A stretch of DNA of 8,722 nt from Alistipes sp. UBA943. Lineage in GTDB: Bacteria > Bacteroidota > Bacteroidia > Bacteroidales > Rikenellaceae. Positions 1 through 6,356 of the stretch are shown here, in pieces. Position 1 is the stretch's first letter, and each line of letters starts with the position of its first letter. The DNA is taken from NCBI GenBank assembly GCA_002293345.1, contig DBDB01000030.1, positions 1 through 8,722 on the forward strand, in the 5' to 3' direction. Both the position numbers and the translations under genes were made by a program. Below the pieces are notes generated by a model. The model made no database searches, was not told the origin of the DNA, and worked only from the letters and a program-made list of their open reading frames with translations.

Positions 1-186
1 ACGGAGGGAGAAGCCGCGCCCGACGTGGCTGGTACTCGTCGTACCCGTGGCGCCGGCATCGAAATTGAACCTTCGCGCATTCGTCGTAAACGAAGCCGAG
101 AGCATCCAATAGTAGCCGTTGGAAGTCTGATAGCTCAGCTGACCATCGGAGTAGTTACGATTCCCTGTCGCGGGGAGGAGAAGGTT
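1..186 (-). pseudogene. 3' fragment of a FISUMP-like (major paralogous domain) surface protein gene, start missing
   Basis: Reading the minus strand from 186 down to the window edge gives 62 open codons that look like the C-terminal part of a FISUMP-type domain, common in surface proteins of Bacteroidota and Fibrobacter. Visible hallmarks in order are LLLPATGNRNYSDGQL, then SNGYYW, an aromatic/Asn-rich strand (RRFNFDAG), and the closing GRGFSLR, which in the family usually continues as a Cys-Val-Arg end. The frame continues upstream only into the end of the MFS gene and meets a TGA at 238-240. No ATG, GTG or TTG lies between that stop and the domain, and the expected N-terminal half of the domain (the WHLPT-type part) is absent. 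I therefore read it as a truncated remnant whose 3' end lies left of the window. A frameshift or an assembly junction is an alternative. The family match is from memory of its pattern; the lack of a start is seen directly. Confidence 0.6.
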
Positions 187-1579
187 ATTTCTTTGCCAAT
201 TCTTTAGGAAGCGGCAGGGACAATCGCGAGAAACTGATCAGAGATCCGACACCTGCGAGTCCCGCAGCGAGTAGGAGTGCGATGTGCGATCCTTGTTCGG
301 AAGTGGTATGGAACAGGAGTGCCACGAGCGCAGCCCCGGTAGTTTGACCGAGCAGGCGCGCCGTTGCGAGCATGCCGCTCGCACTACCGCTCCGCTGTTG
401 CGGAGCGGACGCGATAAGTATGCTATTGTTTGGCGACTGAAATAGTCCGAACCCGATGCCACACACGACCAATCGCCAAACAATACTTATCGCCGACGGC
501 GCGCCGGGCATGAATGCGAGTAGCAGTAGTCCGGTCATCATGATGAGTAACCCGACACCTCCGAGCGCCCCTGCATGTACCCGTTCGACGAGCCTTCCGG
601 CGATCGGTGCCACGATCATGATGATGGCGGGCCACGCAGTCATGAGGAGTCCGGTATGCACTTGGGTGTATCCGAACGCCTGTTGGAGGTAGAACGGCAG
701 CGCGACCATGGCGAGCATCTGCGCGACGAACGAGCAGATGGATGTGACGACCGACACGGAGAAGATCGGTATTTTGAGCAGATCGAACGGCAGGATCGGG
801 AACTCTTTTCTCAACTGTGTTCGTACGAAATAGGTGCCGATGACGATCAGGAGCGCTATGCCGATGAAGATATATTTCAAGTCGATGTTGTGCGAATACC
901 CCTCGATACAGAGGATGAGCAATCCGAACGTAAGTGCATTCATCGCCCCGTCGCGCCAGTCGAATTTACGTCCCCGTACACGGATCGGATTTGGCGGCAG
1001 GAATCGTTTGCTGAGCGAGAATGCAACGATACCGATGGGGATATTGATGGCAAAGAGCCATGGCCACGTGGCGAAGGATAGGATACCCGATGCGATGGTG
1101 GGCCCTGCGACGGACGACACAGCGACCACCGTGGCGTTGATCCCCATACCTCGTCCGAGTTGATTTTTGGGATAGATGAAACGAATGAGCGTTGTGTTGA
1201 CACTCGTGATGGCCGCCGCGCCGAACCCCTGGCAGATACGTGCCGTGACGAGCGTCGGTAGCGAGTTCGATAGCGTGCAACCGAGCGATGCGACGGTAAA
1301 AACGATGAGTCCCCCGAGATAGATCTTGCGATACCCGATCGTATCGCCGAGTGCGGAGAACGAGAGCAGCGAGATGACGATTGCGAGTTGATACGCGTTG
1401 ACGATCCAGATCGAGTTTGCGGACGATATATCGAGCATCCGTGCCATGGTGGGCAGCGCCACGTTGGCGATCGTGCCGTCTATCACGGAGAGCGATACAC
1501 CGAACGACACGGCGAGGATAGCCCACAGCCGTGCCGGCATCGGCAATCCGTTCCATTCCGTATTACCAACGATTTTCAT
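185..1579 (-). CDS. MFS transporter, DHA2 (EmrB/QacA/SmvA-like) drug:proton antiporter
   Basis: This 464-residue inner-membrane protein is rich in hydrophobic segments along its whole length, with about 14 expected for the DHA2 family. The first helix carries the DHA2 motif IDGTIANVALP (residues 33-43). Motif A follows in loop 2-3 as GDTIGYRK (78-85), and the antiporter motif C appears around AGPTIASG (158-165). The segment GLFQSPNNS (378-386) followed by SGSASGMLATARLLGQT (397-413) resembles the SmvA/methyl-viologen-resistance branch. The likely role is proton-driven export of lipophilic or cationic drugs; the real substrate cannot be told from sequence. The ATG lies 3 bases after the stop of the mechanosensitive channel gene, with no clear Shine-Dalgarno sequence, so translation is probably coupled to that gene. 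The TAA stop at 185-187 overlaps the first codons of the FISUMP-like remnant, which makes the 3' end of this gene a probable rearrangement boundary. Confidence 0.9.
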   Translation of the reverse strand: MKIVGNTEWNGLPMPARLWAILAVSFGVSLSVIDGTIANVALPTMARMLDISSANSIWIVNAYQLAIVISLLSFSALGDTIGYRKIYLGGLIVFTVASLGCTLSNSLPTLVTARICQGFGAAAITSVNTTLIRFIYPKNQLGRGMGINATVVAVSSVAGPTIASGILSFATWPWLFAINIPIGIVAFSLSKRFLPPNPIRVRGRKFDWRDGAMNALTFGLLILCIEGYSHNIDLKYIFIGIALLIVIGTYFVRTQLRKEFPILPFDLLKIPIFSVSVVTSICSFVAQMLAMVALPFYLQQAFGYTQVHTGLLMTAWPAIIMIVAPIAGRLVERVHAGALGGVGLLIMMTGLLLLAFMPGAPSAISIVWRLVVCGIGFGLFQSPNNSILIASAPQQRSGSASGMLATARLLGQTTGAALVALLFHTTSEQGSHIALLLAAGLAGVGSLISFSRLSLPLPKELAKK

Positions 1580-1582
1580 GGG

Positions 1583-2578
1583 TTATTCTTGCGACTCTTG
1601 TGAGTCCGAGGATGTAGAGGACGAAGAGTCTTCTGATGAAGACGGAGATGACGAGGTTGACGACCTCTGAAGGGGCCTGAGACCGTATTGCGGCAGCGTG
1701 GCGATAGCATGCTCCATCACCTCCGACAGGATGTCTTCATACGCGAGCCACGCGGTCGTATCGGTGAAGAAGTATAGCTCTATGGGCAGACCGTTTTCGT
1801 CCGATTGGAGCTGCCGCACGAGGATGGTCATCTGTTTATTCACCTTCGGATGTGCGTGCAGATAATCCACCAGATGTTGGCGATAGTCGCGCAGATTGGT
1901 CTCCGTGACCATCGACATGTCGATGCTGATGGATCTTTTGACACGCCTGCCGCCCGAGGCTGTCATCCCCTCCCAGTTCTGAAATGCCTCACTGACAAGC
2001 AGGTAGGGTGGTATGGTGGTGATCGTGTTGTCCCAGTTACGCACCTTGACGGTGGATAGTGTCACCTCCTCAACGACTCCGTCGGCCGCCCATTTCGGCA
2101 CGGTGATCCAATCACCGACATTGAGCATGTTGTTGGCTGACAGTTGAATCCCGGAGACAAATCCGAGTATCGAGTCGCGGAAGATCAACATACCGATGGC
2201 TGCCGACGCTCCGAGACCCGTGAGTACGACCGTTGGCGACTGATTGAAAAGTATCGACACGACGAGCACGAACCCGATCAGGAACGTGATCAGTTGCGCG
2301 GTTTGGAGCAACCCCTTGATCGGTTTCCCCCGCCACGTGCGCGTACGGCTCATGATACGGAACAGCCCTTCCAGCAGGGCATTGAACAACCGCACCACCG
2401 TCACCACGACAGCGATCCACAGCAGGTGCCTCACCGTGTTGAATATCCAAGTTGGGATATCCACCTCGCCCGAGAGCGACGTGAGCAGGTTGGGCAGCAC
2501 GGTCGCAGCGGTGATACAAACTGCCGCGACACCGAGACGTACCAGTACTTTTTTACCGAACAGGAGTCGACGAATCAT
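1583..2578 (-). CDS. MscS-family mechanosensitive ion channel (YbdG-like)
   Basis: This 331-residue protein has about four membrane segments (roughly residues 10-35, 45-67, 93-112 and 115-135). The pore-lining TM3 region contains GLGASAAIGMLIFRDSILG (121-139), followed by the beta-domain signature QLSANNMLNVGDWI (145-158). The stretches KVRNWDNTITTIP (178-190) and SGGRRVKRSI (208-217) and the late GLPIELYFFTDTTAW segment (263-277) match the YbdG/MscM branch of small-conductance channels rather than classical MscS. It would sit in the inner membrane and release solutes on osmotic downshock. The protein is shorter than the roughly 415-residue E. coli YbdG. Its last 26 residues (306-331) are almost entirely Ser, Thr, Asp, Glu and Gln, which is unusual. 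A -7-type promoter box lies 4 bases before the ATG, so it may have its own leaderless transcript besides read-through from the ABC gene. Confidence 0.9.
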   Translation of the reverse strand: MIRRLLFGKKVLVRLGVAAVCITAATVLPNLLTSLSGEVDIPTWIFNTVRHLLWIAVVVTVVRLFNALLEGLFRIMSRTRTWRGKPIKGLLQTAQLITFLIGFVLVVSILFNQSPTVVLTGLGASAAIGMLIFRDSILGFVSGIQLSANNMLNVGDWITVPKWAADGVVEEVTLSTVKVRNWDNTITTIPPYLLVSEAFQNWEGMTASGGRRVKRSISIDMSMVTETNLRDYRQHLVDYLHAHPKVNKQMTILVRQLQSDENGLPIELYFFTDTTAWLAYEDILSEVMEHAIATLPQYGLRPLQRSSTSSSPSSSEDSSSSTSSDSQESQE

Positions 2579-2582
2579 GACG

Positions 2583-2590
2583 CAAAGTTA
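2583..2590 (-). promoter_or_regulatory. Bacteroidota -7 promoter box before the mechanosensitive channel gene
   Basis: On the minus strand the gap between the ABC gene and the channel gene reads TTTTTG TAACTTTG CGTC ATG. TAACTTTG fits the TAnnTTTG -7 consensus of the Bacteroidota primary sigma factor. Transcription would begin at or next to the ATG. No good -33 TTTG is visible at the usual 17-23 base spacing, where the sequence is the end of the ABC coding region, so the promoter call is moderate. Confidence 0.5.
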
Positions 2591-2602
2591 CAAAAATATT
2601 CC

Positions 2603-4393
2603 TCATTCGTCCTCTTCGTACGTTTTGGAAATCTTGTCGATATTGAGGCTGCGCGCCATCGCATCGAAAATATTGTGATAGATCCCGTGACGGTGATACA
2701 GCTCCTCGTGCGTGCCGTGTTCCGCGATGCGTCCTTTTTGCATGACGTAGATGGAATCCGAGTCGATAATTTGCGATATCGAGTGTGAGATAATAATGAC
2801 GGTACGGTTCTTTTTGATCGCGTCGATACTGTTTTTGATCTGTTCGGTGGAGATCGCATCGAGACTCGCGGTGGGTTCATCGAGGAACAGGATGGGGGGA
2901 TTTTTGAGGAACATGCGCGCGATGGCGATCTTCTGTTGCTGTCCGCCCGACAGCCTCAATGCCGATGTGCAATAACCGTCGGGCATGGCAAGGATCTGAT
3001 CGTGGAGGTAGGAACGTCGGGCGGCATCTTCGATCTCTTCGGTTGTGGCATCGGGTTTCCCGTACCGGATGTTCTCCTCGATGGTACCGTTGAAGATGTG
3101 GTTTTTTTGCAACACCAGCCCGATCTGTTCGCGCAGGAAATTGGTGTCGTACTGTTCGAGGGGCACGCCGTCGAGGGTAATCTCGCCGCTATCGGGACGG
3201 TAGAATTTATCGAGCAGGTTGATGAGCGTGCTTTTACCGGCACCCGAGAGACCGACGAGTGCCGTGATGGTGCCGGGACGCACCTCCATGTCGATGCGTT
3301 CGAGCGTCGGGGCGGCGTTATCGGGATAGGTGAAGTTGACGTCGCGCATCACGAAATGCCCTTGGATCGTCGCCGGGCGATACACGCCTGATTGTTCGGT
3401 TTGGTTATCGGCATCGAGCGTCTCGAAGAACGATTCGGAGTAGATCAGCGCGTCGTTGATCTGGTCATAGATACGGTGCAGCTGGCGGATGGGAGCTGTG
3501 ACGTTGTTGAAGAGCAGGATGTGGAACATGATCGCACCGATGGTCATCTGTCCCGACAGGACGAGCCACGCCGTGAGGATAATGATCAACACCACGCCGA
3601 TCTGTTCGATAAACGATTTGAGTCCGTCGAACAGGAACGTGATGTTGCGGGTCTTCATCTGGGTGTCGGTGAGGTTGTTTTGGAGCGTGAGTTGCTTCGC
3701 GGCCTCGGTCTGTTCGGACGTAAAGGATTTAATGACGGTAATCGAGTCGAAGATCGACAGGATGCCTTGCGATTTCGTTTCGCGCAGGTCACGGATGTTG
3801 CGGCGCTTGCCGCGCAGTTTTTTTGCCTGCAATGTACTGGCGTAGAAGTATATGGGGAGGATGCAGAGCCCTACCAGGCCGACATAGACGTTGGCATTGA
3901 ACATCATCACGAGCGCCACGACGGCACTGGCGAACAGCGGCAAAATGTCGATAAAGAAGTTTTGCACCAACCGACTCAGGCTCTCGATACCGCGGTCGAT
4001 GCGTGTTTGGAGTTTACCGGGTTGATTGCCGCCCGTAGTGAAAAATGCCAACTGATAGGTCAGCACCTTGACGATGACGGCCTGAGCCAGGTCGCGCGAC
4101 ACGAGGATGCGGAGTTTCTCGCCATAGAATTTCTGCCCGAACTGGATGAAGAAGTTGAGTATCTCCTTGGCGATGAGGATGGCCGAGATCCACAGAATGA
4201 TGGATATCCCTTCGGCGAGGGCTTTGTGGGCATCCAGCAGTTGGGTGATTCGATCGACCGTGTAACGGAGCACCCACGCGTTGACCTGGGCCGTGAGCGA
4301 CCCGACCAGTGTGAGCGTGAGGGTGAAGAAGACGAGCCACCGGTATGGCTTCACGAAACGCGCGATGTGACGAAACAGTTCTACGAGTGACAT
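2603..4393 (-). CDS. ABC exporter half-transporter, fused membrane and ATPase domains (MsbA-like)
   Basis: The protein has 596 residues, a normal size for a homodimeric type IV ABC exporter. The membrane domain covers about residues 1-320, with six expected helices (first near 18-40, last near 262-295). The nucleotide-binding domain follows with the A-loop Tyr356 in FTYPDN, Walker A GLSGAGKST (381-389), Q-loop Gln429, signature LSGGQQQKIAIAR (481-493), Walker B ILFLDEP (501-507), D-loop SLD (510-512) and switch His537. All catalytic positions are present, so it should be an active ATPase exporting a lipid, drug or peptide across the inner membrane; the substrate is unknown. The stretch before the signature is PDGYCTSALR, about four residues shorter than the usual DGYDTxxGExG form, so the X-loop is reduced. 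It begins 31 bases after the uvrC stop and ends 24 bases before the channel gene, in line with one transcript. Confidence 0.92.
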   Translation of the reverse strand: MSLVELFRHIARFVKPYRWLVFFTLTLTLVGSLTAQVNAWVLRYTVDRITQLLDAHKALAEGISIILWISAILIAKEILNFFIQFGQKFYGEKLRILVSRDLAQAVIVKVLTYQLAFFTTGGNQPGKLQTRIDRGIESLSRLVQNFFIDILPLFASAVVALVMMFNANVYVGLVGLCILPIYFYASTLQAKKLRGKRRNIRDLRETKSQGILSIFDSITVIKSFTSEQTEAAKQLTLQNNLTDTQMKTRNITFLFDGLKSFIEQIGVVLIIILTAWLVLSGQMTIGAIMFHILLFNNVTAPIRQLHRIYDQINDALIYSESFFETLDADNQTEQSGVYRPATIQGHFVMRDVNFTYPDNAAPTLERIDMEVRPGTITALVGLSGAGKSTLINLLDKFYRPDSGEITLDGVPLEQYDTNFLREQIGLVLQKNHIFNGTIEENIRYGKPDATTEEIEDAARRSYLHDQILAMPDGYCTSALRLSGGQQQKIAIARMFLKNPPILFLDEPTASLDAISTEQIKNSIDAIKKNRTVIIISHSISQIIDSDSIYVMQKGRIAEHGTHEELYHRHGIYHNIFDAMARSLNIDKISKTYEEDE

Positions 4394-4424
4394 AACCGTC
4401 GGGGTAGCAAAAACAGTGCAAGAG

Positions 4425-6281
4425 TTACCGTGCCAGTGCCTCGAATACCGTATTTGCCTTCGCGGGTCCGATCAGTGCCGATATCTCTTCGAGCGGCGCA
4501 GCCTTGATCTTCTCGACGGTACGGAAGTGCTGCATGAGCGTGCGAATGGTCTTGTCGCCGATACCGGGGATATCTTCCAATTCGCTGTGAATGAACGCTT
4601 TGTCGCGCTTTTGGCGGTGGAATGTGATGCCGAACCGGTGCGCCTCGTCACGGATGTGGCGGATCACACGCAACGGTTCACCCGTCCGGCTGAGGTAGTA
4701 TGGTTCCGGATCGTTGGGGTAGAACACCTCCTCGATACGTTTCGCCAGTCCGACGATCGGCACGCGGTCGGCAATTCCCAGACCTTCGAGTACGGCATAC
4801 GCGGAGGATAGCTGTCCCTTACCGCCATCGACAATAATCAGGTCGGGGAGCGGCGATTCGTCATGCAGGAGACGCGAGTATCGCCGATATACGATCTCCC
4901 GCATCGACGCGAAATCATCGGCCCCGACGACGGTCTTGACATTGAAATGGCGGTACTCCTTGCGCGATGGTTTGCCGTCGCGAAACACCACACACGACGC
5001 TACGGGGTGCGTCCCTTGGAGGTTCGAGTTGTCGAAACACTCGATGTGGTGGGGTGGACGCGGCAGACGCAACTCCTTCTGCATCGCCGCCATGAGACGT
5101 TCCGTGTGACGTGCCGGGTTGTGTATGGCGAGGTTTTTCAGCTGTTCGGCGCGATAGATACGTGCCGACCGGAGGGAAAACTCCAGCAGTTCGAGTTTTT
5201 CACCGCGTTGGGGCACGGTGAACTTTGTGTCGCCGAACGGGATGCTCGGTTTGAGAGGCACGATCACCTCACGGGCCAGCGTACCACCGATATTTTCGAT
5301 GATATGTTGAATCGCGAGCGACAGCATCTCTGCCGGTTCGGCATCCAGACCGGTGGACAGACGCACGGTATGAATCCCGACGATGGAGCCGTGACGGATG
5401 CGCAGGAAGTTGCAGAACGCTTCATCCCCCGCCCAAGCTACCGCCTCTCTGTTGTTCGGCGGAGCACCCCCGCGGGGGGCTCTGTCCTCGATCAGGAGCG
5501 AGAAAACGTCGATATCCTTGATACGCGGTGACACGATGACGGATTTGGAGGTGTAGTTATCCAACGCATCCAGACGCCCCTTGAAGTGCGCGGCCAGTTC
5601 GAACTGCAACCGTTCGGCGGCGGCCTCCATTTCGTGCACCAGATAGGTTCGCACGGGACGCAGGTCGCCCCTCAGGATGGCACGTACCATGTCGATCACG
5701 GCGTTGTACTCCTCTTCGGACTGACGCCCCACGCAGGGCCCCTTGCAGTTACCGATGTGATATTGCAGGCAGACGGAGTATTTGCCGCTCGCGATACGTT
5801 CGGGTGCGAGATTGAGTTTGCAGGTACGCAGCGGGACGACATTGCGCAGAAACTCCAGGATGGCATGCTGCATGACCCCGGATCCATAGGGGCCGAAGTA
5901 TTGCGATCCGTCGCGAATGAGCGTGCGTGTCGACTGCACACGTGGGAACGGTTCGTTACGCACCACGATCCACGGATAGCTTTTGTCGTCTTTGAGCAGG
6001 ATATTGTACCGTGGTTGCAACTCCTTGATGAGCGAATTTTCGAGCAATAGGGCATCGGTTTCATTCTTGACGACGGTGTACTCGATCGCGGCGGCGTGTC
6101 GCAGCATGATGGTTACTTTCGGCGCATGATCCTTATGCGCCAAAAAATAGGACGCGACACGCCGCCGCAGATCCTTGGCCTTACCGACATAGATCACCGC
6201 ACCGGATCTGTCCATGAAACGGTACACGCCCGGAGCGTGGGGCAATGCGGCAGTGCTTTCACTATTTGCAGGCAGGGTCAC
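4425..6281 (-). CDS. uvrC: UvrABC excinuclease subunit C
   Basis: UvrC makes the two incisions on either side of a bulky DNA lesion after UvrA and UvrB have located it. The 618 residues show the full architecture: a GIY-YIG nuclease domain (GVY at 18-20, YVGKAKDL at 31-38, Glu81) for the 3' cut; a cysteine set C154, C171, C179 and C183 of the type proposed to hold an iron-sulfur cluster; a UVR helix pair near 205-240 for UvrB contact; an RNase H-like domain with Asp417 (CFDNSN), Asp485 (IIVDGGKGQ) and His548 for the 5' cut; and C-terminal helix-hairpin-helix repeats (about 565-618, DIPGIGDKTI). The GTG at 6281 is chosen because the GIY-YIG domain starts at once and no ATG precedes it in frame. 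Residues 267-285 look like an in-frame insertion with palindromic DNA. A -7 box 5 bases ahead of the GTG suggests a leaderless mRNA. Confidence 0.97.
   Translation of the reverse strand: MTLPANSESTAALPHAPGVYRFMDRSGAVIYVGKAKDLRRRVASYFLAHKDHAPKVTIMLRHAAAIEYTVVKNETDALLLENSLIKELQPRYNILLKDDKSYPWIVVRNEPFPRVQSTRTLIRDGSQYFGPYGSGVMQHAILEFLRNVVPLRTCKLNLAPERIASGKYSVCLQYHIGNCKGPCVGRQSEEEYNAVIDMVRAILRGDLRPVRTYLVHEMEAAAERLQFELAAHFKGRLDALDNYTSKSVIVSPRIKDIDVFSLLIEDRAPRGGAPPNNREAVAWAGDEAFCNFLRIRHGSIVGIHTVRLSTGLDAEPAEMLSLAIQHIIENIGGTLAREVIVPLKPSIPFGDTKFTVPQRGEKLELLEFSLRSARIYRAEQLKNLAIHNPARHTERLMAAMQKELRLPRPPHHIECFDNSNLQGTHPVASCVVFRDGKPSRKEYRHFNVKTVVGADDFASMREIVYRRYSRLLHDESPLPDLIIVDGGKGQLSSAYAVLEGLGIADRVPIVGLAKRIEEVFYPNDPEPYYLSRTGEPLRVIRHIRDEAHRFGITFHRQKRDKAFIHSELEDIPGIGDKTIRTLMQHFRTVEKIKAAPLEEISALIGPAKANTVFEALAR
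5427..5483 (-). repeat. 57-bp in-frame insertion inside uvrC with a GC palindrome
   Basis: This segment encodes UvrC residues 267-285 (RAPRGGAPPNNREAVAWAG), which interrupt the usual passage from DVFS..ED to the F.N(Y/F)LR strand in the linker before the RNase H-like domain. The DNA holds a perfect 12-base palindrome CCCCCGCGGGGG at 5467-5478, flanked by GAGC/GCTC arms (5462-5465 and 5479-5482), and a second inverted pair CCGCC/GGCGG at 5441-5445 and 5458-5462. Length is a multiple of three and the frame is kept. It may be a small palindromic mobile element or a local expansion. That it is an insertion is inferred from remembered family sequences, without an alignment. Confidence 0.45.
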
Positions 6282-6286
6282 GAGGA

Positions 6287-6294
6287 CAAAAGTA
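6287..6294 (-). promoter_or_regulatory. Bacteroidota -7 promoter box for uvrC
   Basis: On the minus strand the sequence reads TACTTTTG TCCTC GTG. TACTTTTG fits the TAnnTTTG consensus and stands 5 bases before the GTG start of uvrC, so transcription should begin at or next to the start codon. No clear -33 TTTG is seen at the expected distance; that position overlaps the -7 box of the opposite promoter. Confidence 0.5.
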
Positions 6295-6309
6295 TTAAAA
6301 AATTTTGTG

Positions 6310-6317
6310 TATCTTTG
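6310..6317 (+). promoter_or_regulatory. Bacteroidota -7 promoter box for the lipoprotein/DUF5723 pair
   Basis: TATCTTTG matches TAnnTTTG, in an AT-rich tract between two divergent genes. It lies 39 bases before the lipoprotein ATG, giving a leader of about 35 bases. The -33 element is poor: the expected site overlaps the -7 box of the uvrC promoter. A short inverted repeat ACAAAA (6286-6291) and TTTTGT (6303-6308) lies between the boxes and could be an operator. Confidence 0.6.
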
Positions 6318-6356
6318 TGTCGCGTTTTAGTATGTAATATTGTAATAGAGATAAAT

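Noticed and set aside
25..207. Small plus-strand open frame of 60 codons at the left edge
   Set aside because: Arg-rich and opposite the FISUMP-like fragment, which shows real family patterns on the other strand.
966..1556. Minus-strand open frame of 196 codons inside the MFS gene
   Set aside because: It is another frame of the MFS coding region, Arg/His-rich and without hydrophobic segments or motifs.
3392..4390. Long plus-strand open frame of 332 codons opposite the ABC exporter
   Set aside because: It is antisense to a fully supported gene; its highly acidic, repetitive Glu/Asp/Arg composition is the typical mirror of GC-rich coding, and no domain is recognisable.
5462..5482. GC hairpin in uvrC considered as an intrinsic terminator
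   Set aside because: No T-tract follows on either strand, and it sits in frame within an intact gene.
6096..6356. Upstream extension of the lipoprotein frame with an ATG at 6096
   Set aside because: It lies antisense to the uvrC N-terminus, would put the lipoprotein signal peptide in mid-protein, and precedes the promoter box at 6310.
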